From NCBI GenBank assembly GCA_004380135.1, contig QXCR01000060.1, positions 1-64,000 on the forward strand: a stretch of 64,000 nucleotides of DNA. Direction: 5' to 3'. Source of the stretch: Stemphylium vesicarium (taxonomy: Eukaryota > Ascomycota > Dothideomycetes > Pleosporales > Pleosporaceae). Shown piece after piece: positions 11,527 to 22,380 of the stretch (position 1 is its first letter; each line of letters opens with the position of its first letter). Both the position numbers and the translations under genes were made by a program. Under the pieces are notes generated by a model, which saw only the letters and a list, made by a program, of their open reading frames with translations, did no database searches and was not told the origin of the DNA.

Positions 11527-11697
11527 TGTCAAGCGTCAAGGTTGGGGAGAATCATCTAGTATTAGGCTATGGGAGAGAGAGGCCTATATACTGAATGGAG
11601 CACGCACTAGTCCTAATGGGGAAGTGCGTGAGAGCAAACATGCGGTGGAACCTGGGGCAAACAGTACCGGCCCGTGCGGGAGACCCCACGGCCGACA
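11527..11697 (-). repeat. 5' LTR of the Copia element
   Basis: This 171-bp LTR starts the element on the minus strand. It holds a TATATA at 11585-11590 in the right orientation for a core promoter, leaving roughly 58 bp of R-U5 sequence. Translation of the disrupted GH7 gene enters it and stops at 11584. Confidence 0.95.
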
Positions 11698-11702
11698 GGA
11701 GT
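11698..11702. repeat. Target-site duplication, right copy
   Basis: GGAGT follows the GACA end of the right LTR and matches 6492-6496. It belongs to the GH7 coding sequence on the minus strand (codons for Asn-Ser in TSGNS). Confidence 0.93.
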
Positions 11703-12107
11703 TACCAGATGTAGTAATACCATAGGTTCCACGATAATCGGATCCCTCGATGGCGCAGTTCTTGGTGCAAGCGGCGTTGTCGGGACACGCTGTAGTGTTC
11801 CACTCATTACCGTCGAAACAGTTGGTGTATCCGCCGACAGAGTGAAGCCAGCGCCAGTTGGCATCGATAACAATCTCACCGTTGACATTGGTGCAGGAGC
11901 GTCCACCTGTGCCAGTGCATCGTTGCCATGTCATCTTCGGGTGCGTCTCAGATTGCTCCTTTCCGATGACCCATCCTGATGCGCTAGAAGCGCAAAAGGC
12001 CAGGACTGCAGTGGCAGTAGATGCGGAAAGCATATCGATGGGAGTCGTTCGTCTTAATTCGGTCGGTTGAGAGAATGATGGGTGAACTTGAGCTTGGAGA
12101 TTGTCGC

Positions 12108-12113
12108 TTTATA
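12108..12113 (-). promoter_or_regulatory. TATA element of the GH7 gene
   Basis: On the minus strand a TATAAA sits 75 bp upstream of the GH7 ATG at 12033. Position and sequence suit a core promoter. No transcript evidence is available, and the upstream regulator sites were not resolved. Confidence 0.5.
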
Positions 12114-14198
12114 TGTGTGTTCCCCGGTAGATTCATCACTCGTACGTCCAGAGCGTTTCCTATAGCGCAATCTTCCTAGGGCTTAATCAAAAGCTCGCAA
12201 CAAATTGAAACTAGATCACCAGACGCAATACTCAACGGGCCGATGAAACTGTAGTCCGTCTTGGAGGCTCTTCCATGACCGTAGCCAAGCTATCGCGACG
12301 TCCCACAAACTAGTTTTCCAGAAGACATCTCATCAGTTTCCAACCCTTGGCTGATAATGACCATTCTGTTCTTACGGTGATGCCAAGTGAATGATAGTCT
12401 TGTATACGAGTTCGAAAGCGGCGGCGCTGGGGTACAGTGCGGGGTTAGCGTGCAATAGGCGAATGAGGACCAGCGCATCTCGTGCACGTTGGCGAAAGCT
12501 GAACTTAAGCTATATAGGTGTGACCTCGGGATCGTTTATATAGTCTTGGTGATCGTGTGTGGAAGCTTGGTATTTCCCGTCCAGGAACAACAAGTCAAAC
12601 ACGGTGTGTGCCCTGCGCATAGGAAAACGCGGGGTCGTAAATGAATATTGAGGTGCAGCAATTTCATGACATAGTTCTATTGGGCAAAACGAGCAGCATA
12701 GCTTGTGTTCGGTCTCATGTTCATCCTGTAAACCCAGATTGGTGCGAAGCTGTGGTCCAGATGAGCAAATTGTGATTCATCCTATATTGAGGCAATCCCA
12801 GGCCCAGTAGCGGACGTTCATCACGACGAGGAAACATCCAAAGTGCCGAGATATTGAGGTTCGGATATCGTAATGTGCGGTCTCCTCATCGATGGATGTT
12901 TGTATTCCGTGACATAGTCGGTCCCCCACCGTAATGGTGTGGGCCATGGTGCTCGCGATGAGCGCGCAGTTGACAAAGCGACCTCCACCCTCCTTTGTAT
13001 AGACACGGTGCTGATATTTATTGATCGATAGGATTTTTCCGACATTACATCAGGTATTCCGTGATCTCTAGATAACGTCAGCCTCGAATGTGCCGAGAAG
13101 CAATGACCTGACCCGAAGTATTGTTTGCAGTCGGCTAGGTCACTCTTCGAGCAGGGGAATGGCTTAGGTTTATCGCATATGATGGTACGAAAGGGTCAAA
13201 TCTTTTGGGTGAGTTGGTAAGATGGCGAGCTTGTGATGCGATGGGGGTGGTGGAGAGGTGGAAAGGCTTCGTGGTAGCCTTTCTGCCCCACCCCGGAGTG
13301 CACAGTCCAGTCATTCATCAATTCCTCACGCCGCCACACTAGCAAGCTTATACTTTCCTTTTGAACAAAACATCCTCCGGACGTTTTTCTGGGAAGCAAC
13401 ATGAAATCCTGGTAGATGTACGAGCATGAAGCCATTACTCATTTTTTATTAGACCCAGTCTGCCTATCCGCGCAATGTGCACTAGGCCTATGTGCCTAGA
13501 ACGCTGTCACGAGCAGTAAAGACTCCGTTCCTCTTTTTTCAGGTTACATCATGATGAAGATGTTAAATTTGATCATGGGATCGGAAGAATCGCACATTCA
13601 GCAGTTTTGGACGAAGTGTAGCACTCCATACCGATACAGTTTGGACGTTCCTGCAAGCCTTCGCGCTCGAGTCGCTATTGTCGGACCATACAATGCGAAC
13701 GTCTGGCCAGGAAGACCAATCCTATAGACTCAACTGTGTCGCTTACTCTGTTGAGCAGGCAGGAAGAGTTTTCACAAACAGTTTAAGGTTAGTGCTGATT
13801 TACTGTAACATGTTGACCGTAATCCGGATATTTCCTGCGAAACGCCTTCACATCGTCGGTCTCGCCCACAAGCATGAAACAGCTTTGTCGCCATACGGCA
13901 AATTCTCCACTGAACATGCTCAGTCCTACATCTAATCTACGTCGATCATGTTGAAGACCCTTGCGCAGCTGTCTCACGTTGCGATGATCCCCTTCGCCAT
14001 TGGCCACTCGACTAACCGAGCCTAACCAAGATCGGCAGGCACCGTATGCACAACGCCCCTAACAACGACTTTGCATCCTATTCCCGGCTTCGCTTCTGAA
14101 CGTGGGACATCTAACAGTTTTGAGGGCTTTGACCCGTATGCATCGATGACCTAGTAAGAGTGCTAGGTCTAATCCGTGGCATAGAGGATTTTGAGGGG
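12114..14198. other. 2.1-kb intergenic region
   Basis: This separates the GH7 promoter (transcribed leftward) from the phytase promoter (transcribed rightward). Only short ORFs without family features are present. It probably holds the regulatory DNA of both secreted-enzyme genes. I could not assign specific factor sites. Confidence 0.5.
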
Positions 14199-14204
14199 TA
14201 TAAA
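14199..14204 (+). promoter_or_regulatory. TATA element of the phytase gene
   Basis: TATAAA sits 71 bp upstream of the phytase ATG, within GGGGTATAAAGCGCG. The spacing suits a core promoter with a short CT-rich leader. Confidence 0.55.
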
Positions 14205-14269
14205 GCGCGTTCCGCTCACGAAGTCAGCATCCCAGGCCTTCTGTACCGTCCTCGACCTTCGAAATCGAC

Positions 14270-16566
14270 ATGAAAAGCCTCGCAAGATGCTGTATTTGGG
14301 CAGCTATTTTTTCCTCGTTCGTTGCTGCTAGGGATGCCAATATCTCACTCGTCGCCGCCGCCACTGGCTTTGAAGGAGACAACACGGGTTTATTTTACGG
14401 AAAAGCGCCTTGCCTGGTAGTCAACGATGGCAGCGCGGCAGATGGAGGTTTCCGGACATTTACGTTTCCGAATGTCACTACTCTCACAGAGACCTCGCAC
14501 GAACGAACTGGTCGCTCAAAGATTGCAATACCAGTGTATGGCATCGGAGGCCGTGATCTTATCGTCAACATCCCTGCGCCAGACTCCCTAATCCGAATTT
14601 TTGATGCCGCGACTGGAGAGAAAGTGGCCAGTAACGACAAGAAACAGCTTGGAGATTGGAGCACAGCGTGCGTCTGGCGTAGCCAGAAGAGCGGAGAGAG
14701 CTACATCTTCCTGTTCGGAAAGAAGATGGTGGTGCAATTCTTGATTCGGGGCAAAGAGGAGAGGATAGAGATTTTGGAGGTATGCTTATCAGGCCGTTCT
14801 TTGTAAGTGACGACCAATGCTAACGTTCTACAGGTCCAGACATTCCCTGTTGCTATCGAGGGCGAGAGCTGCTCTGTGGTTTCCGACGGTCAGGTTTTCT
14901 TCTCGGCTAAAGATCGACCTTTGTACTCTTTCCAAGCTCTGGAGACTACAAATGCTCCAGAGATCCAGGTCGTGAGCGAAAATTTAGAGGTCGCTGGCCT
15001 CGCTACGTACCATGGCAACTCCAGCGACTATCTTTTAGTAGCGCACGACGAAGTCGTTGACGTTTACGATTCCAAGTTTCAAATGAAAGGAACTATCGCA
15101 TTAAGCGGAATCGCGGACTTGTCGATTGAGGGAGGCTTATCGGTCTTGCAATCTCCATCTACTGGATACCCCTCGGGAGTCATCGCGTTTGCTTTTGAGG
15201 GTGCAGACGACACCGGCGTTGCCATTGGCTCCCTAGAAGGCGCTCTTGCTCCTATAGGCATTGAGGTGAACACTCAGTACACTCCTCCAACAGATTCCTG
15301 CGAGAGTTGCGGAAGCACCATTACCCAACAATGCTCCTATCATGGCTTCAGCGACGCAACGAAGTGCTCTTGCTTCGCAGGCTTCATTGGCTCCGACTGT
15401 TCCGATACGACTTGCGCAAACGACTGTTCGGGCCAAGGAGAATGTGCCGGTCCTAATGTTTGCAATTGCGAGGATGGATGGACTGGGCCTGACTGCTCTT
15501 TCATCGCTGTCAAAGCAAAGTACGAGACCGAAGCCAACGGCGGCGACGGTGACGACCCAGCTATCTGGATACACCCCACCAGGCCCGACCGAAGCAGGAT
15601 CATTACCACAACCAAATCTGAACAAGGTGAAGGCTTTGGTGTCTTCGATCTACAAGGGAAGCTTCTTCAACAGTTCACAGCACAGGAACCAAACAACGTC
15701 GATATCATTTACAACTTTACTGTTGGCAACCGTACAGTAGACCTTGCGTACGCTGCGTGCCGTGGCGATAATACCTTGTGGTAGGTCATGGTCTTTGAGG
15801 GTGCAGATACCGGCTAACATCAAGAAGCTTAGTACAAATTAACAGTACCGGTTTCCTCAGCGAGATCCCAGCTGGTGTCCAGTCGCTCCCAGAAGACTAC
15901 GAGCCCTACGGATCGTGCAACTACCGCTCGCGGATCTCAGGAAAAGAATATCTCTTCGTCAACAACAAAGAAGCGCAGTACTTGCAATACGAATTGACAG
16001 CTACCGCGAGCGACAAGCTCCAAACCACTCTCGTCCGAGAGTTCCAGGGAGGATCAGGGGGTCAGGTAGAAGGCTGCGTCGCCGATGAAGGTGCCGGTTA
16101 TTTATTCATCGGTGAAGAACCCTCGGGTATCTGGCGCTACGAAGCGGAACCCGATGGCTCCGACACGGGTGTGCAATTTGCTCAAGTAGGCGACGAGAGT
16201 GGGCTCCATGCCGATGTTGAAGGCCTCACACTCGTCCCCGCCAGATCCGGCCCGAATGGCTACATCATGGTATCCTCGCAAGGTATCTCAGCATACTTCA
16301 TTTATCAGCGAGCGCCGCCTCATGAATACGTCGGAACCTTCACGATCGTAAACAATGAAGAGAAGGGAATTGATCATGTGAGCAATACGGATGGCATCAC
16401 GGCCGTTGGCAACGCATTGAACAAGGATTTCCCGGGCGGATTAATCGTTACGCACGATGATGCCAATGAGCTTGCCGGAGGCGGTACAGCGGAAGAGGCG
16501 AGCTTCAAATTGGTGAGCTTATTGGACGTTCTAGGAGAGGAGGTTGTGAGGAGACTGGGCTATTAG
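14270..16566 (+). CDS. Secreted 3-phytase (beta-propeller type) with EGF-like modules
   Basis: Exons 14270-14779, 14834-15780 and 15828-16566 give 731 aa. The third exon must start at 15828 (acceptor AAGAAG), because the next acceptor would create a stop. A signal peptide covers about residues 1-20. Residues about 25-320 form a beta-rich N-terminal part. Residues about 323-391 hold cysteine-rich EGF/tenascin-like repeats (CSCFAGFIGSDCS, CNCEDGWTGPDCS). Residues about 392-731 form the phytase (PF02333) domain, opening with GDGDDPAIWIHPTRP and including NNVDIIYNF, GCVADEGAGYLFIGEEPSGIWRY and HADVEGLTL. Beta-propeller phytases release phosphate from calcium phytate outside the cell. The call is by family motifs; activity is inferred. 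Confidence 0.9.
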
Positions 16567-17098
16567 GGAATGATAACGGGCCGTTGGGACAAGGTCCGAA
16601 CAACTCCCCATATGTGTGCAGATCATTTGCAAACTCTGAACTGATAATGAATTTGTCTTTATGTAATTATGCGCGGGAGTCTTCGGACATTATGGCTCAG
16701 AACCGCTGGCGTGTTTTGACAGACTTCGGGTTTCGGCAATGAACCCACCTCTTGACACAAACCTTGTCGCTCGGCGGAAGCCCCACAACCGGGCGTTTTC
16801 CTAATCCATACCAGAATCCTCGCACTGCATTGTGGAGATAACTAACATATCCCTGTCGGCGCAGTCGGACTCAAACCTATGCATCAGGTTCCTGTGCCTC
16901 CGGTTGGACGCTTGGAAAAGCCGGGTCTCGGAAATATACAGCATCCGGCCAGCAAAAGCGCTGGGTCTTCGCTCAGCCTACTCAATTGTCGATCAATACA
17001 CAGGAAATTATAAAGCCGAGCAGAGCCACTCAATGAAGCTCTCAACAGCAAGCTGAACACACTTCTCTTGACCTTCGTTACCCTGTGACCAGATCGAC
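16567..17098 (+). promoter_or_regulatory. Intergenic region with the promoter of the CrtC-like gene
   Basis: No gene was seen. TATAAA at 17009-17014 lies 85 bp upstream of the next ATG. The left half is the 3' flank of the phytase gene. Confidence 0.45.
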
Positions 17099-18183
17099 AT
17101 GAGAGTCACTCCTTTGCTTCTGGCCGCCTTGCCAGCAACCATCCATGCCTCGTACAACTTTTCTCCGGAGAATTCGTCGTCACTATATGATGTCCGTATT
17201 TCCTACACCCCCAAATCACGCTGCTCATGACTAACAGCCGTAAAAAGACTGATCTACCAGCACAATACTCTCTGCCAGAATCCCAGCTCGCTTCTTTGGG
17301 CACCAATTCTTATTGGTACACTCATTTCCTGACCACTACCGATAAAACCCAATACGTGCTCATTTCCCACGCGCTCGTATTGCCCAACAATCAAGCCACC
17401 GTCCGAACTTCTTTGCTTGACGCCAACAACCCAGAAGTTTACTGGAAGAGCGCAAGAACCGTGCCACTCGAGCGAAACTCTACTTCCGACGGCGGCCAGC
17501 TCAGCATCAAGACACCAAAATTCGAAATTTCCAGCAGCACAGAAGATAATCTTGCAGCCGTAGTCTCTGCTGGCTCAACGGAGCAGTACGAATATAATGT
17601 CACGGTCCATGCTACCTCAAAAGTCATCTTAAACGCAGGAACCGGTTTCTTCAAATGGGGCGCGGCCAACACTACACAATGGTCTCTACCAAGTTGCCAG
17701 ACCACGGGCACTCTCTCCATCGGCAACATATCATACGAGATCGATGGTGAACAGTCACTTAGTTGGTACGACCGCCAGTACGGTGTTGGCACCGCGGATA
17801 GGGGATTTACCTGGTTTGGCGTCCAGTTCCCTGGTTCAGACGTAAAAGCCAGTATTTGGTTTTCCGACAACGAGAACCCGGAACAGCATCTTCGATTCGG
17901 GACTGTTCGTACATCTTTCGGATTGACGATTGTGCGGTTCAGTCTTATCGCCTACGAGAAAGAAGCGTGGACGTCGCCCCAGTCTAATGTTACGTACCAG
18001 ACGAAGTGGTTGCTCGAATTCGACAATGGAGACTATTTGCATGTTCAGAGTGTGAGGAAAGAGCAGGAGATCTATTCGGACGATTTTGCTTTTACTTCGG
18101 CTTTTGCTGTCGCGGAAGGGAAGTTCTTTGGGCAGGAGATTGGGTTTGCTATGATTGATATTGTGCCTCCTGCCACTGCTTAG
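17099..18183 (+). CDS. Secreted CrtC/AttH lipocalin-like protein (kievitone-hydratase-like)
   Basis: Two exons, 17099-17191 and 17248-18183, give 342 aa. The start codon at 17099 is followed by a clear signal peptide (MRVTPLLLAALPATIHA). The donor is the unusual GTCCGT, with acceptor GTAAAAAG; other acceptors break the frame. The mature part is beta-rich with the YDRQYG segment near its middle, N-linked sites, and AVAEGKFFGQEIGFAMIDIV near the end. This resembles the AttH/CrtC hydratase-like fold, which includes secreted fungal kievitone hydratase (detoxifies a bean phytoalexin) and Diels-Alderase-like proteins of biosynthetic clusters. The substrate cannot be read from sequence. Its neighbours are a secreted phytase and a permease on the opposite strand. 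Confidence 0.68.
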
Positions 18184-18239
18184 ATAGAACGCTGTATCAT
18201 GTTTGGCATTCACGGCACATTGGTTTCCGACATCCAATA

Positions 18240-19845
18240 TCAGTACGTGTAGCGAAACGTCGCCTCCTCCTGTATGATCATTCCAACTTGATCAGCGGCG
18301 CGGTTCTTCCTCCGAAAGTGGAAGAACATGATAACACATAGGATGATGAGCAGAAATTGTGTAGCAATGGCACACCAGACCCCTGTCTCGTATGTGGGGT
18401 ACTCCTTCTGCATAAACGTCGTACTCGCATATATGCCACCAATTGCAGCGAACACAAACTGCACCCCGTTTGCGACACTTCTTCTGGAGTTGCTCCGAAC
18501 ATTATTGCTTTGGAAAGCGATGATAGTGGGCAAATTGGCGTTGCAAGCACTGACGCCCAGAAACACACCAAAGTAGCGCGCTCCAGAGTTGGAAGCGTAG
18601 GCGACGATTAGTAATCCAACAAAGGTGACTGCTGCATTCGTGAGCATCCAGGGCATTCTGAGTCGCGTCCGATCCGCAAGGTATGCGCATCCTACGGTCC
18701 AGAAAATAGAGACGAGGTATGGTGGAGCGCAAAGCAAGAAGACCAATGCAGTGCTGTCGACAATCGTACCAAGGATGATCTGAATAAAATATGCGAAGGC
18801 CTGGGAGGATGCGTAATTGGAGTCAGTTTGGGCCACACGTTAATTTTGCATTGCCAACTTACGTAGATGGGGGCTGAGCATGTAAGGAACATGAACCCGT
18901 ATACCCATAGCTCCCAGTTGGCGACATGATGGCGGAATTTAACCCAATCGAGCTTATCCGGCTTTGAATCGCGGCGATCACGGTCGATGCGGTTGAGTAC
19001 TGTCTCCAGTTCTTCTTGCGTGAAGCCTTGCATTCTGTTACTTGCGAGCATCGTGTCCGGAAAGCCAATGACGAGAAAACAGCCGATTACCGCAATACCA
19101 ATAGTCGCAGCGCCTTCTATACTGTGTACAAGTCAGCGCTACAAGTTTCCGTGGGGACTAATGGGTCTTACATGAATATCCATCTCCAGCCTGCGATCTT
19201 ATGTGCACCATCAAGCTTGACGATCGCCCATGCCACGATGTTCCCAAACGCAGAGACAAAAAGGTTGATCAAGTACCACCACGACACGCGTTGCTGGATC
19301 TCAAAACGCTGGTACCATGTGCTCAATAGGAACATACAGCATGGTAAGAAACCTGCTTCGAGAATCCCGATAAGCATGCGACAGACGACGATCAGACGCC
19401 AGTCGTCGATGAAGCCCATACCGAGCATGACGATACCCCAGCTCACAGCTAGGCCATTCAGGAGGATCTTCGGTCCGACAGGTCGTAGTAAAAGTGTTGC
19501 GGGCATCTCGAAGAGGCAGTAGGTGATGAAGAATACTAATAAAGCGATGGAATAGCGGTTGCCGACATCAAATCGAAGGTCCTCGTCCATGCCCGCAACG
19601 CGTGCGTTGGAAAGATTGACGCGATCAAGGCCGGCGACTGAGTATAAGAGTCCGAGGATTGGTATCAAGCGGCAGTCAACTTTGCGTATCACCCTTGCGT
19701 CCATCCTCTTTTGCATTGGCGAGATCTCGTCCTCAGGCCCATGCCGGCTTCCAGCTCCATCAGGACCAAATTCTTCATCCAGTATCTCGGACTTCTCGCT
19801 GTTACCCTTCTCGGAAAGTTGTAGCGCGGCTTTCTTTTGCGTCAT
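18240..19845 (-). CDS. MFS permease of the allantoate/Dal5 (ACS) family
   Basis: Exons 19172-19845, 18863-19121 and 18240-18800 give 497 aa. The start chosen is MTQKKAAL at 19845; a farther in-frame ATG exists at 19938. The N-terminal cytoplasmic tail is followed by RKVDCRLIPILGLLYSVAGLDRVNLSNARVAGM, the family signature at the first membrane helix. Then come a CLFEMPATLLLRPVGP helix and about 12 helices overall. The exon 1-2 junction restores WRWIFIIEGAATIGIAV, another family hallmark. These proteins import anions such as allantoate, nicotinate, pantothenate or short peptides across the plasma membrane; the cargo here is unknown. The gene converges on the CrtC-like gene with only 56 bp between stop codons. 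Confidence 0.88.
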
Positions 19846-21000
19846 ATTGAGCGTGAAGGGATGTGGGTATCTGTCAACAGTTTTTCGCGAATAGCTGCTG
19901 TCTCTAGCAGTAGCAATTTCGAGGGGAAGGCACCGCAAATCTTACGGAAAGGAAAACAGCTACTATCATTTTAAAATGGAAAAGAACAGGTCCATGGATA
20001 TGCTCGGCAAGTGTAGCCTCAACGTTCTTCTTGTGGACGCTGGACGGATGCCGTTTGCCATGGTCACAGTGTAACTGCTAGGGCGAACCGTCATTATTGT
20101 ACTTTGAACGCATCCTTCAAGGCATTTGGATGTATATCGACGCTAGTCCGAAACGTTGCCGAGCGAAGGATTGTGGGGTCAGGGTAATGTTATCCGATGG
20201 CGAGGTGTCGCGCAACAAACGCCAAACTACTGCGATTGGTTCTTCCATCTCGTGAGGCCGTGGTACAACCCCTGGATGGTTCTGATCCTGTGATGTCTCC
20301 ACAAACTTATGGTCTCTTTCGTATGGACGTCAAGCATTGGCATGTGTGTGTTCGAGGGGTGGTCAGGGCCTCTGCGATGAATTCAGGCGATAGAGATACC
20401 GCCAGCTAGCTGTCGCGTCGAGACGTTGCGTAATCGTCTTCTTCGTAACAACAAAACATGAAGCTGTCAGGCTTCGAACCATGTCGATCTGGAGAGGTGA
20501 TAGAATGTGGAGGAGCGACGCGCCCTTGTTAGCCACCATTGACGTTCGCGCTAAACCAGGTTTGGAGAAAGCGGGGCATCTTGACCCTTTTGAATCGCAA
20601 ATATGACACCCTGTTTCTTCAACATCCCCGATGATTTCACATCTTTTATGACTTTGGCCCAGCGTGTTAATCCATAATACTGTTTGACCCCGAAAATTCG
20701 GCCTCTAATATCTTCTGCGGGCGTCCCTTGCTTCCAGCCTCCGATTGTACCTGGGTAAGCTGCTTATCCTAGCTAGCCGCAAGCCGCCAATTCTAGAACA
20801 ATATGAAGCCCTATACATTTCTCATTTTCAGAGGCTACTTCTGCAGGGACCGAGGAGTGACAATAGCAAGACTACGATAATACTAAGCTTGATTGCAAGC
20901 TGTACAAAATGGCATGTCAGTATTCGCTTCACATTCGTCGCAACTTGCTTGAGACAATTGCGTATCTTGCTTCTGCACGTTCTATCTTCCATTTTCCACG
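19846..21000. other. 1.1-kb intergenic region
   Basis: This is upstream of the permease gene and of the methyltransferase-like pseudogene. No coding potential, tRNA or repeat was recognised; short ORFs look random. Confidence 0.45.
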
Positions 21001-22122
21001 ATGGGGAACGACAACCTGAGAAAACGCAAGCCCGGTGATCTCAAAGACTACGACCAGGGCAGGAAGTTCGATAAGCTCTACGACGGCAACTACGTCTACG
21101 GCGACAAGCTCACGGAGGAGAAGCGATTGGAGATCAACCAAAATGCCGACCAGATCAACGAAGTGCACGTTTCCTTGCAACTCCTGCACCTCCCCAATAT
21201 CTAACACCGTGATAGCTAATACGACTTCATCACAGATGCCTACCAAAATGGCTGGGGCAACAAATTCCACTTATGCGGCTACCAGCACACCGAATCCTGT
21301 AACACTGCTCAAGCCTGACATGAGCACTACCTCGCACTCGCTATGGAGATGAAACTAGGGATGAAAGTGCTAGACCTAGGCTGCGGCGTGGGCGGTCCCG
21401 CGCGCGAAATGGCAATCTTCGCTGGCGCCAATGTAACCGGCATCACGATCAACGACCTGCACATCGAGCGCGCCATCGAGCTTGACAAGAAGGCGAACCT
21501 AGAAGATCAAGCACAAATGTTTACGATTGAGTCGCTTGGTTGCGCACCTGATATGTAGGGCGCACTCAGCGAAGTCATGCGCTTGTTGAAACCGGGCGGC
21601 AAACTAGGTATCCTAGACTGGGTCATCACAGACAAGTACGACGACAGTAATAAGGAGCATCGCACCATCCGCGGAAGAATCAAAAGACATGGCGCCGTGC
21701 CGCGCATGATGACGCCAAAAGCGCGCGTCGCAGCGCTGGAGAAATCGGGCTTCGACATGATCTGTGACGAGGGTCGGGCGACGGCGAAAGCGAATCCGGT
21801 ACCTTGGTGGTCAGTCTTGTTGTGTGATTACTGAGAGGTGCAATTTACTGATGGGAAGTGTCACAGGCATGCGATCGACTACCAGCACCATCCAACATGG
21901 TCGGACTGGACCTAGTCCGTATGCATGACGAGGCCGCTCTACCACCTCTCGAGGTGCTTCATCAACACCTTGTACTTTGTGGGCCTCATCCCGCATCACG
22001 TCGCCACGGCTTCATACACGGTCGGCAAATGCGTATACTCGTGTCGAGATGGTGAGAAAGAAGGCATCTCCAGTTCCATGCACATGTTCGTTGCTCGGAA
22101 GCCCCAAGCTAGAAAAGCATGA
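21001..22122 (+). pseudogene. Sterol C-24 methyltransferase-like (ERG6 family) pseudogene
   Basis: The fragments line up in order with an Erg6-type SAM methyltransferase. The N-terminal piece (MGNDNLRKRKPGDLKDY...) ends near 21160. A piece with TDAYQNGWGNKFHLCGY and the SAM motif [16 protein letters not shown] follows, then RLLKPGGKLGILDWVITDKYDD. In another frame the SMT C-terminus reads ASYTVGKCVYSCRDGEKEGI and HMFVARKPQ. Damage seen: TGA at 21316-21318 (the family has Arg before HEHYLA), TAG at 21556-21558, and a deletion of about 20 codons just before it covering the segment between the SAM motif I region and AIES. The frame is also lost after 21834. It is probably a dead divergent paralog rather than the housekeeping ERG6. 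Confidence 0.85.
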
Positions 22123-22380
22123 GGTGTTTCTGATAGTTATGGGCCCATCTGAAGTGATGGTGAGTTTCCTGATAGGAAGGGGGCATTGTAGTTATGTATC
22201 GGGATGTGAGGGCTTGTATACAGGCAGGATGAAGGATACTGGCGCATAGGCCGAAGAATATCACGTATGACTGCGCATAAGAGCGTGACACTATGCTGGC
22301 GATTCCCGTCACTTTATGCACACCTGCCACGACATCTCTCACAAACCACCGCATTTTCACAGAGGGTGCCAAGTGAAGTG

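Larger units (their letters stand above)
6497..11697 (-). mobile_element. Complete Ty1/Copia LTR retrotransposon, 5201 bp
   Basis: The element lies on the minus strand inside the GH7 gene. Its ends are two 171-bp LTRs (6497-6667 and 11527-11697) that begin TGTC and end GACA on the plus strand and show no difference by eye. The host sequence GGAGT occurs on both sides (6492-6496 and 11698-11702) as a 5-bp target-site duplication. The internal part has a primer-binding site directly next to the 5' LTR, a gag-pol reading frame of 1509 codons with one in-frame TAG, and a purine tract directly next to the 3' LTR. The order protease, integrase, reverse transcriptase, RNase H identifies Copia (Pseudoviridae-type) rather than Gypsy. 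Identical LTRs mean a very recent insertion. All catalytic motifs are present, so it may be mobile if the TAG is tolerated. Confidence 0.95.
5251..12033 (-). pseudogene. GH7 cellobiohydrolase gene split by a Copia element
   Basis: This is a secreted glycoside hydrolase family 7 gene (cellobiohydrolase/endoglucanase). The 5' part is 11698-12033; the 3' exons are 6405-6496, 6206-6341, 6037-6157, 5651-5990 and 5251-5598. The protein opens with a signal peptide ([20 protein letters not shown]), then the GH7 start with [11 protein letters not shown] and [11 protein letters not shown]. Exon 4 carries the catalytic EMDVWEAN signature (E229 nucleophile, D231, E234 acid/base in the uninterrupted numbering). 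There is no C-terminal cellulose-binding module. With the insertion and one target-site copy set aside, the exons sum to 456 codons in one frame, so the retrotransposon is the only visible damage. As it stands, translation runs from codon 112 into the LTR and stops at 11584, giving 149 aa without the catalytic residues. A TATA element lies about 75 bp upstream of the ATG. Confidence 0.9.

Noticed and set aside
6497..11697. Heavy RIP mutation of the Copia element
   Set aside because: Only one stop codon is present and the two LTRs are identical; the element has clearly not been heavily mutated. The TAG alone is compatible with RIP but does not prove it.
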